Below, piece after piece: positions 37,829-48,588 of a stretch of 64,000 nucleotides of DNA (position 1 is its first letter; the number at the start of each line of letters is the position of its first letter). Below the pieces are notes generated by a model. That model did no database searches. It was not told where the DNA came from and was given only the letters and a program-made list of their open reading frames with translations. The stretch comes from Kibdelosporangium aridum (lineage in GTDB: Bacteria > Actinomycetota > Actinomycetes > Mycobacteriales > Pseudonocardiaceae), in the NCBI RefSeq assembly GCF_900176515.1, contig NZ_FWXV01000002.1, forward strand, positions 558,001 through 622,000. Reading direction: 5' to 3'. Both the position numbers and the translations under genes were made by a program.

Positions 37829-39085
37829 GTGGGTTTGCAGCTCAGGCGAGACACCAAGGCGCTGACGACGCCGGAATTCAACCGTATGTACCGGCGGCGT
37901 TCCGGGCGGACTATCGCGGGCATAGCCGGTGGCATCGCCGACCATCTCAACGTCGACGTGCTGTGGGTACGGCTGGCGTTCGCCGCGTTGGCGGCCGCCG
38001 GTGGCGTCGGCGTGATCGTGTACGGCCTGTTGTGGGCGTTCGTGCCGCAGCAGGATCCGGAGGCCGAGGCGGCGCCGATCTCGACCAAGGAGCGTCAGCA
38101 GGCGATCGGGCTGATCGCGCTGGGCGTCGGTGTCGCGATCGCCGGTGGCTCATTGACCGGCACGTTCAACGGCTGGGCCGGTGCGGCATTGGCGTTGGCT
38201 GTGATCGGCTCCGCGATCGTCTGGCGGGAGGCCGACGAGCGGCGCAAGGGCGAGCGTGGCGCGTTCGTGCGCACGTTGTCCGGTATCGGGCTGGTCGTGT
38301 CGGGTGTCGCCGCGTTCTTGCTGCAGGCCGTCGGCAACTACGACCAACCCCAGTTCGTCATCGCCGCTGTGCTGGCTGTGCTGCTCGGTGTCGCGGCCGT
38401 GACCGTGCCGTGGTGGTTGCGGGTCGTCCGTGACCTGGGCGACGAGCGCCGCAAGCGCATCCGGACCGAAGAGCGCGCCGAAATCGCCGCTCACCTGCAC
38501 GACTCCGTGCTGCAAACGCTTGCGCTGATCCAGAAGCAGGCCGAGACGCCCCGCGAGGTGCTGCGGCTCGCGCGTGGCCAGGAACGTCAACTGCGGACCT
38601 GGTTGTACGGCCCGTCCGGCTACAGCCGCGGCGAAGGAACCCACCAGGTCAACAGCGAGCCGTCGATGCTCTCCGGAGCCGTCGAGGTGGCGTGCGGTGA
38701 GGTCGAGGACACGTTCGCGATCAAGGTCCAGCAGGTCGTCGTCGGCGACTGCGAACTGGACGAGAAGCTGACCGCGCTGGTCCAGGCGACCAGGGAGGCG
38801 ACCGTGAACGCCGCCAAGCACGCCGGGGTGGCCGAGGTCAGCGTGTACGCCGAGGTGGAACCGGATCGGGTGAACATCTTCGTGCGGGACCGGGGCAAAG
38901 GCTTCGACGAAACGGCTGTTCCGGGCGACCGGCATGGCCTTGCCGACTCCATCAAGGGCAGGATGGACCGCAACGGGGGTTCGGTGCGCATCCGCACCGC
39001 CCTCGGCGAAGGCACCGAAGTGCACCTCGAGATGCCGAGGACCACCGCTTCGGCGCGCAATGCCGGAAGAGAGGCCAAGGCGTGA
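37829..39085 (+). CDS. PspC-domain sensor histidine kinase (EsrS/LiaS-like)
   Basis: 418 residues. The N-terminal PspC domain (about 15-75; RTIAGIAGGIADHLNVDVLWVRL) is followed by further helices to about residue 200 and a HisKA_3 dimerisation region with ERAEIAAHLHDSVLQTLAL, where His224 is the likely phosphorylated residue. The ATPase domain has ATREATVNAAKHAGV (N box) and VRDRGKGFDETAV (G1). GTG 37829 is the start. It overlaps the response regulator by 4 bases (GTGA). It forms an EsrISR-like stress unit with the divergent LiaF-type protein. Confidence 0.92.
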   Translation: MGLQLRRDTKALTTPEFNRMYRRRSGRTIAGIAGGIADHLNVDVLWVRLAFAALAAAGGVGVIVYGLLWAFVPQQDPEAEAAPISTKERQQAIGLIALGVGVAIAGGSLTGTFNGWAGAALALAVIGSAIVWREADERRKGERGAFVRTLSGIGLVVSGVAAFLLQAVGNYDQPQFVIAAVLAVLLGVAAVTVPWWLRVVRDLGDERRKRIRTEERAEIAAHLHDSVLQTLALIQKQAETPREVLRLARGQERQLRTWLYGPSGYSRGEGTHQVNSEPSMLSGAVEVACGEVEDTFAIKVQQVVVGDCELDEKLTALVQATREATVNAAKHAGVAEVSVYAEVEPDRVNIFVRDRGKGFDETAVPGDRHGLADSIKGRMDRNGGSVRIRTALGEGTEVHLEMPRTTASARNAGREAKA

Positions 39086-39765
39086 GCGAGACAGTGCAGT
39101 CCTCGGAGACCACCCGCAAAGTCCGGGTCTTCCTGGTGGACGACCACGCGTTGTTCCGTGCGGGCGTGCGCACCGAACTGGACTCGATCACCGACGAGGT
39201 CGAGGTGGTCGGCGAGGCGGGGACAGTCGGCGAGGCGGTCGCCGGGATCGCCGCGAAGCTGCCCGACGTGGTGCTGCTGGACGTGCACATGCCGGACGGC
39301 GGTGGCGCCGAGGTGCTGCGCAAGGTCCGCCCGACGCACCCGGCGGTGGTGTTCCTCGCCCTGTCGGTTTCCGACCAGGCCGAAGACGTGATCACCGTGA
39401 TCCGGGCCGGTGCGCGTGGATACGTCACGAAGACGATCTCCAGCCAGGAACTGGTGCGGGCAGTCGTGCGCGTGGCCGAAGGGGACGCGGTGTTCTCGCC
39501 GCGGCTGGCGGGGTTCGTGCTCGACGCGTTCGCCGACCGGCCGGGCTCGGCGCCGATCAGCGACCCCGAACTCGACCTGTTGACCCCGCGCGAGCGGGAC
39601 GTGCTTCGGTTGCTGGCGCGCGGTTACGCCTACAAGGAGATCGCGTCCGAGCTGTTCATATCGGTCAAGACGGTGGAGACACACGTTTCGAGCGTGCTTC
39701 GCAAAACCCAGCTGTCGAACCGGTATGAGCTCTCCCGCTGGGCGTCGGACCGCCGTCTCGTTTGA
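39082..39765 (+). CDS. NarL/LuxR-family response regulator (EsrR/LiaR-like)
   Basis: 227 residues. The receiver domain (13-130) has the acidic pair DD at 20-21, phosphorylation Asp67 (VVLLDVHMPDG) and Lys in TKTIS. The C-terminal LuxR helix-turn-helix contains LTPRERDVLRLLARGYAYKEIA and SVKTVETHVSSVLRK. Translationally coupled to the kinase gene. Likely targets are the divergent LiaF-like promoter, through the inverted repeat at 37752-37796, and envelope-stress genes elsewhere. Confidence 0.94.
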   Translation: MSETVQSSETTRKVRVFLVDDHALFRAGVRTELDSITDEVEVVGEAGTVGEAVAGIAAKLPDVVLLDVHMPDGGGAEVLRKVRPTHPAVVFLALSVSDQAEDVITVIRAGARGYVTKTISSQELVRAVVRVAEGDAVFSPRLAGFVLDAFADRPGSAPISDPELDLLTPRERDVLRLLARGYAYKEIASELFISVKTVETHVSSVLRKTQLSNRYELSRWASDRRLV

Positions 39766-39873
39766 GGCAATTGGGATTTCTTCCCTACTTCTGACGGTTA
39801 CCTTGCTATAACGGCCTTTTCTACGGTTCTCCGTGACCCGGATCACTCCGGGGACACAATAAGGAGAACTGGA

Positions 39874-40626
39874 ATGAAGGCACGGTCCCTGCTCGCCGGC
39901 CTGTTCACCGCTGGAGTCGCTCTCGCTGGTCTGGTCATCCCAGCCGCAGCGGCTCAAGCGGATCAGCCAACAGGCGTCGAACCGATGATTGTCAACGGCC
40001 GCCCGGCCTCTGAAGTCTATTCGTTCATGGTTTCCTTGCAGTCCAGCTCAGGCGGCCACTCCTGTGGCGGCTCGCTGATCAAGCCGAACTGGGTGGTGAC
40101 CGCGGCCCACTGCGGTACGCCTGCCCAGGTGCGCGTCGGCACGACCAACCGGACCAGCGGTGGTTCGGTGGCTCGTGTGTCCCGCCGGATCGCTCACCCG
40201 TCCGCCGATCTCGCCGTGCTGCAGCTGGCGAGCTCGGTGCCGCAGGCGCCGATCGCGCTCGCGGCGGAGTCGGGCGCTGTGGGCACCGCCACCCGCATCA
40301 TCGGCTGGGGCCAGACCTGCCCCATCCGCGGTGGCTGTGGCGCGCCGATCGGCCTGCAGGAGCTGGACACGTCGATCGTGGCTGACAGCCGGTGCCTCGG
40401 TATCCGTGGCGCGACTGAGATCTGCACCAACAACCCGGGTGGCAACTCGGGTGCCTGCTACGGCGACTCCGGTGGCCCGCAGGTCAAGCGCGTCAACGGC
40501 GTGTGGCAGCTGATCGGCGCGACCAGCCGGTCCGGCAACGGCAGCTCGACCTGCGCGACCGGCCCGTCGATCTACGTCGACACGTCCGCGCTGGCCAGCT
40601 GGATCCGCGCCAACAGCGGCGGCTGA
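39874..40626 (+). CDS. Secreted S1 (chymotrypsin-fold) serine protease
   Basis: 250 residues. Signal peptide (LLAGLFTAGVALAGLVIPAAAA), then a short propeptide ending before IVNGRPASE. Catalytic triad: His79 (VVTAAHC), Asp112 (HPSADLAVLQL) and Ser199 (YGDSGGP), with paired cysteines (GHSCGG, AAHC). The residue six before Ser199, which sets specificity, is Gly rather than the Asp of trypsin, so cleavage after Lys/Arg is unlikely. AAGGAG precedes ATG 39874. A strong terminator hairpin follows. Confidence 0.93.
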   Translation: MKARSLLAGLFTAGVALAGLVIPAAAAQADQPTGVEPMIVNGRPASEVYSFMVSLQSSSGGHSCGGSLIKPNWVVTAAHCGTPAQVRVGTTNRTSGGSVARVSRRIAHPSADLAVLQLASSVPQAPIALAAESGAVGTATRIIGWGQTCPIRGGCGAPIGLQELDTSIVADSRCLGIRGATEICTNNPGGNSGACYGDSGGPQVKRVNGVWQLIGATSRSGNGSSTCATGPSIYVDTSALASWIRANSGG

Positions 40627-40633
40627 CAAAGCA

Positions 40634-40668
40634 CGTGGGTGGTCATCCGAACCCGATGACCACCCACG
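40634..40668. terminator. Bidirectional terminator between protease and guaA
   Basis: A perfect 14-bp stem, CGTGGGTGGTCATC / GATGACCACCCACG, with a 7-base loop, placed 4 bases before the guaA stop on the other strand. The 12-base core is identical to the stem at 56531-56582. Confidence 0.85.
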
Positions 40669-40672
40669 GATG

Positions 40673-42226
<1,554 letters not shown>

Positions 42227-42335
42227 TTGCATAGCTCCTCTCGGATGACGCAGGTCAAGCATCCCAGGCACGCCTGCCGATCTACTCATTGGGTGAAGAG
42301 GCTCACCCCTGGTATTTGGTCAAGCACTCGCTGGA

Positions 42336-43799
42336 GTGACTACGTTGGACACTATGGATGCTTACACGCCCACACCTCGGCCCTGTTGGATCGCGGGACG
42401 CCCGGAGCAGGGCGTGGAAGCACTGACTGTGCATCACCCGTTCGATGGTTCCGAGGTCGCCACGGTCGCGGTCCCTGGCCCCGAGCAGATCGAACGCGCC
42501 GTCGCGGCGGCAGCGGCTGTCGCCGCCGAATTCCGGCGCACGCCCGCGCACGTCCGGGCCGACGCGCTTGAGCACGTCTCACGTGGCCTGGCCGAGCAGG
42601 CCGAGGAACTGGCCGAGCTGATCACCGCCGAGAACGGAAAACCGTTGAGGTGGGCCGAAGTCGAGGTCAAGCGGGCGGTCTCGACGTTCCGGGTGGCCGC
42701 CGAGGAGGCACGCCGGTTCGGCGGTGAGATACAGCGGCTGGACACCGACCCGAGCGCGGACGGCCGGGTCGCGCTGGTCCGCCGGTTCCCGCGCGGTCCG
42801 GTGCTGGGCATCGCGCCGTTCAACTTCCCGCTCAACCTGGTGGCGCACAAGGTCGCGCCGTCGCTCGCGGTCGGCGCGCCGATCATCATCAAGCCCGCGC
42901 CGCGTACCCCACTGTCTTCTTTGGTGCTCGGCGAACTGCTGGCCGAGACCGACCTGCCGGACGGTGCGTTCTCGGTGCTGCCCATCGGCAACGAGGCGAC
43001 GGCCGGACTGGTGCGCGACGAGCGGCTGCCGGTGGTGTCGTTCACCGGGTCCGGCCCGGTGGGCTGGTCGTTGATGGATGCCGCGCCGCGCAAGCACTTC
43101 GTGCTCGAACTGGGCGGCAACGCCGCGGCCGTGGTCTGCGCGGACTGGGACGACCTGGACTTCGCCGCCCAGCGGATCGCCACGTTCGGCAACTACCAGG
43201 CCGGGCAGTCGTGCATCGCGGTGCAGCGGGTGCTTGTGGACCGGGCGATCGCCGACGAGTTCATCGGCAAGCTCGTCGACGCGGTTCGCGGGCTGCGCAA
43301 CGGCGACCCGCACGACCCTGACGTCGAGGTCGGCCCGGTGGTGGACGAGGCCGCCGCGGCCCGTATCCAGTCGTGGATCGAGGAAGCGACTTCGCGCGGC
43401 GCGAAACTGCTGGCCGGCGGGCATCGCGAGGGCACGCTGGTCGAGCCGACGCTGCTGCTGGACGCGCCGGAGGACAGCAAGGTCTGGGCCGAGGAGGTCT
43501 TCGGCCCGGTGCTCGCCGTGTCAATTGTGGACGGTAACGACGACGCATTCGATCGGGTGAATTCATCGGCCTACGGTTTGCAGGCCGGCGTGTTCACCCG
43601 TGATCTGCCGACCGCGACTCGCGCGGGCGCCGAACTCGAAGTCGGCGGCGTCATCATCGGTGACGTTCCGTCATTCCGTGCAGACCAGATGCCATACGGC
43701 GGGATCAAGGGTTCCGGCTTCGGCAGGGAAGGTGTCCGATCAGCCATGATCGACCTGACCGAGGAACGGATAACGGTGCTGACAAACGTTAGCCTCTAA
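42336..43799 (+). CDS. NAD(P)+-dependent aldehyde dehydrogenase
   Basis: 487 residues. Cofactor-binding segment GIAPFNFPLNLVAHK and IIKPAPRTPLSSL; catalytic Glu in FVLELGGNAA and catalytic Cys in YQAGQSCIAVQR; then EEVFGPVLAV and the C-terminal MPYGGIKGSGFGREG. It is related to short-acyl and succinate-semialdehyde dehydrogenases; the substrate cannot be fixed. GTG 42336 gives the usual family N-terminus and ATG 42354 is an alternative. No partner pathway is adjacent. Confidence 0.9.
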   Translation: MTTLDTMDAYTPTPRPCWIAGRPEQGVEALTVHHPFDGSEVATVAVPGPEQIERAVAAAAAVAAEFRRTPAHVRADALEHVSRGLAEQAEELAELITAENGKPLRWAEVEVKRAVSTFRVAAEEARRFGGEIQRLDTDPSADGRVALVRRFPRGPVLGIAPFNFPLNLVAHKVAPSLAVGAPIIIKPAPRTPLSSLVLGELLAETDLPDGAFSVLPIGNEATAGLVRDERLPVVSFTGSGPVGWSLMDAAPRKHFVLELGGNAAAVVCADWDDLDFAAQRIATFGNYQAGQSCIAVQRVLVDRAIADEFIGKLVDAVRGLRNGDPHDPDVEVGPVVDEAAAARIQSWIEEATSRGAKLLAGGHREGTLVEPTLLLDAPEDSKVWAEEVFGPVLAVSIVDGNDDAFDRVNSSAYGLQAGVFTRDLPTATRAGAELEVGGVIIGDVPSFRADQMPYGGIKGSGFGREGVRSAMIDLTEERITVLTNVSL

Positions 43800-43822
43800 T
43801 TGGATCATTTGAGTCACAATCG

Positions 43823-43860
43823 GAGTAATTCGATCTAGGTCCCGTTTCCCTGAGTAATTC
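43823..43860 (+). promoter_or_regulatory. 9-bp direct repeat upstream of the small-protein/CHAT locus
   Basis: GAGTAATTC occurs at 43823-43831 and again at 43852-43860, 29 bases apart, in an A/T-richer patch. TACATT at 43881-43886 could be a -10. The spacing is nearly three helical turns, fitting cooperative binding of a regulator. Confidence 0.45.
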
Positions 43861-44001
43861 CCATTCCTCCATTCGTGCGGTACATTCAGGCCGGTTCTTG
43901 TGGGGAGAACCGCACTTGAACACCCAGAGTCGACAAGCCGCCGCTCGGTGACTCTGGTCAGGGGACACGTGCCCAGCGCGCGTTACGAGGAGGGACCGCT
44001 A

Positions 44002-44286
44002 ATGACGACCGCCAACACCGAGAACGAAGACCTCGACGGTCTGGTCAAGCCCAAGAAGGCCCCGCTGCGGCCCACGGGCCCGGTGCACCACACGGGCGTC
44101 CCAGTCATCGATATCGACGTCGAGGACGGCGACCAGACCGACATCCCTGTGGCCGGCCAGGACGGACCGGTCATCGTCGCCGGTGGCGAGCAGACCGACG
44201 GCCCTGTGCACCACACGGGCGGCCCGGTCGACAGCAGTGGTGGCACCCCCACCCAGCCCGACAGCCAGCCGACGACCCAGCCTTGA
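44002..44286 (+). CDS. Small acidic, disordered protein with GPVHHTG repeats
   Basis: 94 residues with an excellent start (GGAGGGA 6 bases before ATG 44002). No Cys, no hydrophobic core; rich in Asp, Gly, Pro, Thr, Val. GPVHHTG occurs twice (near residues 26 and 69), with similar xGPVI/VPVI elements between (TGVPVIDIDVEDGDQTDIP, QDGPVIVAGGEQTDGP). There is one basic patch, LVKPKKAPLRP. It lies directly upstream of the TPR-CHAT gene with a hairpin between. No family is recognised. It may be a substrate, inhibitor or effector of the CHAT protein (inference from context). Confidence 0.75.
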   Translation: MTTANTENEDLDGLVKPKKAPLRPTGPVHHTGVPVIDIDVEDGDQTDIPVAGQDGPVIVAGGEQTDGPVHHTGGPVDSSGGTPTQPDSQPTTQP

Positions 44287-44295
44287 TATCGATCA

Positions 44296-44333
44296 CATGC
44301 CCGTCGCCCGGCTGTAGCCGGTCGGCGGGCATG
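44296..44333 (+). terminator. Hairpin between the small protein and the CHAT gene
   Basis: CATGCCCG-T-CG-C-CCGG / CCGG-T-CG-G-CGGGCATG with a 6-base loop and two internal mismatches, followed by CCTTGTT, 9 bases past the small gene's stop. It should end most transcripts after the small gene, making the CHAT gene a low-level readthrough product or separately promoted. Confidence 0.7.
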
Positions 44334-44364
44334 CCTTGTTGACCTTCTGTGGTCTCATAGACCA

Positions 44365-46989
44365 GTGCCCGCGACACGCCCGACCGAAGGGACGCACCGG
44401 TCAACCGCAGAAGTGGTCGACAAGGCGCGGCAGTTGCACAGAAGGGCAGTGGAAGTCGGCCACACCGGCCGCTACAAGCAGGAGCGCGTCCTGCTGCGCA
44501 AGGCGCTCGCGCTGTTGGACAAAGCCGGGCCGAGCACCGATGTCGACTGGATCCGCGCCCGTACCCGCATTCTGATCACGCTCGCCTTCAGCGAGGCCGA
44601 GTCCGGCACGCTGGCCAGGGGCATCGCCAGGATCAACGAACTGCGGCCCGCGGTCGACGCGCTCACCGACGAACGCGCCAAGGCCGAGCTCGTCGCGGCG
44701 ATCGACGGCAACCACGCGGGCATGCTGATCCGCAGTGGACGGTACGAGGAAAGCATCCCGCTGCTGGACTCCGCGGTCGCGCACAACGAACGGCACCTCG
44801 AGCTGGGCGCGGAAGACCCGGTGCGGGTGATCGACTCGTTGGTCGCGGCGAATGCCAACCGGGGTCAGGCGTTCCTGGAGATGGGCCAGATCGAGCCCGC
44901 GTTCATCAACCTCACCATGGCCATCACCCTGGGCATGGACAACAACCTGGCGCTCCGGGTGGCCTACATCCGCCACCAGCTGGGCGACCTGTACCTGCGG
45001 TCGGGTGATATCCCGGAGGCGCTGCGGTACTACCAGCAGGCCGAGCAGGACTACCTGGAGCTGGGTCCGTACATGCTGCCGCGGCTGAGGATCGACCAAG
45101 CGCAGGCGTTGATCTCCGCCGGCCTGGCCGACGAGGTCGCCAAGCACCTCGACGACGTGCTGCCGCAGATGCAGGCGGAACGCGTCCAGCAGGACCTCGC
45201 CGAAGCCGAGCTGATGCGTGCGACGGCGGCGCTTATGGAGGACAACCTCACGCTCGGCCACAAGATGGCCAACTCCGCGCGACGCCGCTTCAAACGCCGT
45301 GGCAGTGACGCGTGGGCGGCCGTCGCGGCGCTCATCGGGTTGCGCGTCGACGTCGCACGCGCCTGGCGTGACACCAACATTCCCGCGTCACTGCCATCGC
45401 GTGCCAGTCAGCTGGCGGACGAGCTCACGTCCGTACGGCTGATGGATGAAGCCGCGATCGCACGCACGCTGGCCGCACGACTGGAAGTGCGGCGCGGCAA
45501 CATCTCCGAGGCGGCGGCCCTGCTCGACACGTTGAGCAGGCCAGGCCCGCTCGCCCCGATCGAGCAACGGATGCTGCTGCGCCTGACGCGCGCCGAGCTT
45601 GCGGCAGCTGTGGGAAACCGGCGTAAGGCGTTCGCCCAGGCACGCGCGGGCTTGAACGACCTCGGCCGCGCCCGTGATCGCCTGGGCGGGTTGGAGCTCG
45701 TGTCCGCGACCGCCATCCACGGTCAGGAACTCGGTGACCTCGCCGTCCGGTTGGTCCTCGACGGTGGTGAGTCGGCCGCCGAAGCCCGCCGGATGTTCGG
45801 CTGGCTCGAGCAGACTCGTGCGCAGATGTACCGCTACGAACCGGTTTCCGGTATCGACGACCCTCAGCTGGTCGAGCTGATCGCGGAGATCCGCAACCTC
45901 GGCTACGCGCTGCGACAGGCCAAACTGGACGGTCGGCCGACGACGAAGCTGCGCTCCCGCTACGCCGAACGCCAACGAGCCGCGATGCGCCTCGGCTGGC
46001 ACGCAGCGTCCCGCTGGGGCAAACCCCGCCCGGTCGCCGCTGTCTCAGAGGTGTTGGCGCAACTCGGTTCTCGCACGCTGATCAGCTTCGCGGTGTCCGA
46101 GGACGCCATGCTGGCCGTGGTACTGACGCAGGGCCGCGTCCAGCTCGTGCGGCTTGGTTCCGCGGCCGTAGCCACCGAGAACGCGTTGCGCCTGCACACG
46201 GATCTCAACGCGATGGCACCGGATCACTTGCCAGAGCCCTTGTTCGAGGCGATCTCGACTTCGGCCCGTAAGCACGCAGCCGCACTGGACGCGCAGCTGA
46301 TGCGTCCACTGGCAGAGCTGACTGGAGACTTGGTGATCGTGCCGACAGGCGCGCTCTACGCGGTTCCGTGGGGTGCTTTGCCTTCGCTGCAGTCGCGGCC
46401 GGTGGTCGTCGCACCCTCGGCGACCGCGTGGATCGCGGCATCGAGTTCACCGGTCCATTCCGGACATACGGCTTTGGTTCGCGGGCCGGGCTTGTCGGCT
46501 GCCATCGGTGAGATCGACAAGCTGGCCGCGCACTACGAGAAGGCCACATTGCTCGCCGGTGACGACGCGACTTCGTTCGCGGTGCTGGAGAGCTTGGACG
46601 GCGCCGAACTCGTTCACATTGCGGCACATGGAGAACACGAAGCCGAGAACGCGTTGTTCTCCCGACTCGAACTGGTCGACGGTGCTTTGTTCGCGCACGA
46701 GTTGGCGCGGTTGCACCGACCTCCCCAGCAAGTCGTGCTCGCGGCTTGCGAGCTCGCGCTCAACCGGATCCGGCCGGGTGACGAAGCTCTGGGGTTCGCC
46801 GGGGCATTGCTGGCCGGTGGCGTGGGAACCGTTGTCGCGGCGGCAAGCCGTGTCGGCGATCTGCCTGCCGCCGCGGCTATGGACGACTACCACCGGGCTT
46901 TGGCTTCGGGTGCTTCACCCGCGGTGGCACTGGCCGACGCGGTGGCAGTCGATCCGCTGCGCCGGCCGTTCGTGTGCCTCGGCAGCTAA
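44365..46989 (+). CDS. TPR-CHAT protein (caspase-like protease)
   Basis: About 874 residues, no membrane segment. The N-terminal and central parts (about 10-470) are helical TPR-like repeats (RYEESIPLLDSAVAHNERH, DLYLRSGDIPEALRYYQQA). The C-terminal CHAT domain (about 560-874) has catalytic His755 (VHIAAHGEH) and Cys795 (VVLAACELA), then ALGFAGALLAGGVGTVVA. CHAT proteases of this layout cut partner proteins, as in gasdermin and type III-E CRISPR (Csx29) systems. GTG 44365 is the upstream limit; no strong ribosome site is visible. The 3' end overlaps the convergent gene by 4 bases. Confidence 0.9.
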   Translation: MPATRPTEGTHRSTAEVVDKARQLHRRAVEVGHTGRYKQERVLLRKALALLDKAGPSTDVDWIRARTRILITLAFSEAESGTLARGIARINELRPAVDALTDERAKAELVAAIDGNHAGMLIRSGRYEESIPLLDSAVAHNERHLELGAEDPVRVIDSLVAANANRGQAFLEMGQIEPAFINLTMAITLGMDNNLALRVAYIRHQLGDLYLRSGDIPEALRYYQQAEQDYLELGPYMLPRLRIDQAQALISAGLADEVAKHLDDVLPQMQAERVQQDLAEAELMRATAALMEDNLTLGHKMANSARRRFKRRGSDAWAAVAALIGLRVDVARAWRDTNIPASLPSRASQLADELTSVRLMDEAAIARTLAARLEVRRGNISEAAALLDTLSRPGPLAPIEQRMLLRLTRAELAAAVGNRRKAFAQARAGLNDLGRARDRLGGLELVSATAIHGQELGDLAVRLVLDGGESAAEARRMFGWLEQTRAQMYRYEPVSGIDDPQLVELIAEIRNLGYALRQAKLDGRPTTKLRSRYAERQRAAMRLGWHAASRWGKPRPVAAVSEVLAQLGSRTLISFAVSEDAMLAVVLTQGRVQLVRLGSAAVATENALRLHTDLNAMAPDHLPEPLFEAISTSARKHAAALDAQLMRPLAELTGDLVIVPTGALYAVPWGALPSLQSRPVVVAPSATAWIAASSSPVHSGHTALVRGPGLSAAIGEIDKLAAHYEKATLLAGDDATSFAVLESLDGAELVHIAAHGEHEAENALFSRLELVDGALFAHELARLHRPPQQVVLAACELALNRIRPGDEALGFAGALLAGGVGTVVAAASRVGDLPAAAAMDDYHRALASGASPAVALADAVAVDPLRRPFVCLGS

Positions 46990-48467
46990 CTTGCGGACTG
47001 CGGGATGGCTTGCGGGAAGGCGAAAACGCGGTTGGGATCAACCGATTTGGCGATCTGCTGCAGGCGCGGCAGGTTGGCGCCGTAGTACGCGGTGGCCCAG
47101 TCCGGCATGGTCGGGTCGATGTAGTTGACGTACCCGGTCGCGCCGGTGAACTCGGTCAGCGCGTCACGGACCTCGCCGACCTGCGTCGTGGCGCGGGCCG
47201 CGCCTGCCGCGTCCGTCTTCATGTAGATCTGGGCGCTGGCGAAGGCTTTGCGGTGCGGGAACGCCGTGTCGGACGGTGCCAGGTCCGCGACCGCTCCGCC
47301 GAGGGCGTCGACCAGCAGGTCCAATCCTGGCCGGCCGGTCATCACCCTGGTGATCTTGGCGGGGTCCACCGGGCCGGGCAGCATCCGCGAAGAGGCCACA
47401 AAGGACTGACGCTGGCTGCTTCCTGCGAAGAACCGCATTCCGTCGAGGTATTCCTTTGCTTGCACCACACGGGAAGACGGCCGGACCTTCAGCCCGGCGA
47501 GCAAGCCGTTCAGTTCACCGGGCGAGCCGACAAAGCAGCCGCTGACCTCACAGGAGGGCGCCTGGGCGCCGCCCACGACGATGATGTTGGACCACAGTTC
47601 GGGCGGCGTCGTGCCGATCCACTGCTGCCACGCGCCGAGGACATCCGTTGTCGATCCGGCCGGGAATCGCATCGTGAACACGGTGAGCGCGGGCGCGGGA
47701 ACTGTCCCGAAGACGAATTCCGTGACGATTCCGAAATTCCCGCCACCGCCGCCCCGCAATGCCCAGAACAGGTCGGCTCCCGCGGACGCGGAGGCCTCGA
47801 CGATTCGGCTGTCCGCCGTGACCACGGATGCGGCGTCGAGACGGTCACACGTCAGGCCGAATTTGCGGGACAGCACACCGATTCCACCGCCCAGTGTCAG
47901 CCCGGCGATCCCGACAGTCGGGCAGGACCCGGCAGGCAGGCACTTTCCCGCTTTGGCCAGTTCGGTGTAGACGTCGGTCAGCCGGGCACCCGCTCCGATC
48001 CGCACTGTCCCGTCTGGACGGACGGTGATCGCCTTCATCTCCGACAGGTCGACCTGCAGGCCCGATTCCGGGATCGAATAACCCGCGTAACTGTGCCCGC
48101 CGCTTCGTGCCGCGATCGGGACTTTCGACTCGGCCGCGAGCGCGACACAGGCCTGGACGTCCTCCGGGGTTTCGCACCGCGCTATCGCGACCGGTTTGCG
48201 TGTGTCGGTCAGCGGGTTGTAGACCTGCCGTGCCGTGTCGAAGTCCTTCTCGCCGGGCAGCAGAAGTGTGCCGCTGATCCTGGCGCGCAAGGATTCCCAG
48301 TTCGGCGGGGGCGGTGGGACGATAACCGTCGTCGTGGTCGGCGGCAGAGGCAACGTTGTCGTGGGCTGGCCGCCGGGCGTCGTTGTTCCGGTTGATGAAC
48401 AGCCCGCGAAAACAGTACCGGCTCCGGCCAGTCCCGCGGCCCGCAAAAATGCACGCCGATCCATCAT
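46986..48467 (-). CDS. Tat-exported lipoprotein FAD-linked oxidoreductase (BBE family)
   Basis: 493 residues. The N-terminus has a twin-arginine motif (MMDRRAFLRAAG) and lipobox (VFAGC, Cys23), then a Pro/Thr linker. The FAD-binding domain (about 85-265) contains AARSGGHSYAGYS (flavin-binding His) and GLTLGGGIGVLSRKFGL. The C-terminal berberine-bridge segment ends NYIDPTMPDWATAYYGANLPRLQQIA. The second cysteine of bicovalent FAD sites is not seen, so single His attachment is likely. ATG 48467 has AGGAG 6 bases before it. Substrate unknown; it acts at the outer membrane face. Confidence 0.9.
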   Translation of the reverse strand: MMDRRAFLRAAGLAGAGTVFAGCSSTGTTTPGGQPTTTLPLPPTTTTVIVPPPPPNWESLRARISGTLLLPGEKDFDTARQVYNPLTDTRKPVAIARCETPEDVQACVALAAESKVPIAARSGGHSYAGYSIPESGLQVDLSEMKAITVRPDGTVRIGAGARLTDVYTELAKAGKCLPAGSCPTVGIAGLTLGGGIGVLSRKFGLTCDRLDAASVVTADSRIVEASASAGADLFWALRGGGGGNFGIVTEFVFGTVPAPALTVFTMRFPAGSTTDVLGAWQQWIGTTPPELWSNIIVVGGAQAPSCEVSGCFVGSPGELNGLLAGLKVRPSSRVVQAKEYLDGMRFFAGSSQRQSFVASSRMLPGPVDPAKITRVMTGRPGLDLLVDALGGAVADLAPSDTAFPHRKAFASAQIYMKTDAAGAARATTQVGEVRDALTEFTGATGYVNYIDPTMPDWATAYYGANLPRLQQIAKSVDPNRVFAFPQAIPQSAS

Positions 48468-48588
48468 CCCCGACTCCTCCCGACATCTCCATCATCGGGC
48501 GTCCGGCGACTCTTTGCACGACATTGTCGTCAGATGCATAACTGCCCAGGTGAGACTACAAAATGTCGCTCGAAATGAGTAGTCTCCT

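Noticed and set aside
42240..42340. Purine riboswitch before guaA
   Set aside because: No conserved three-way junction core was found; the region has only a ribosome site and promoter-like sequence.
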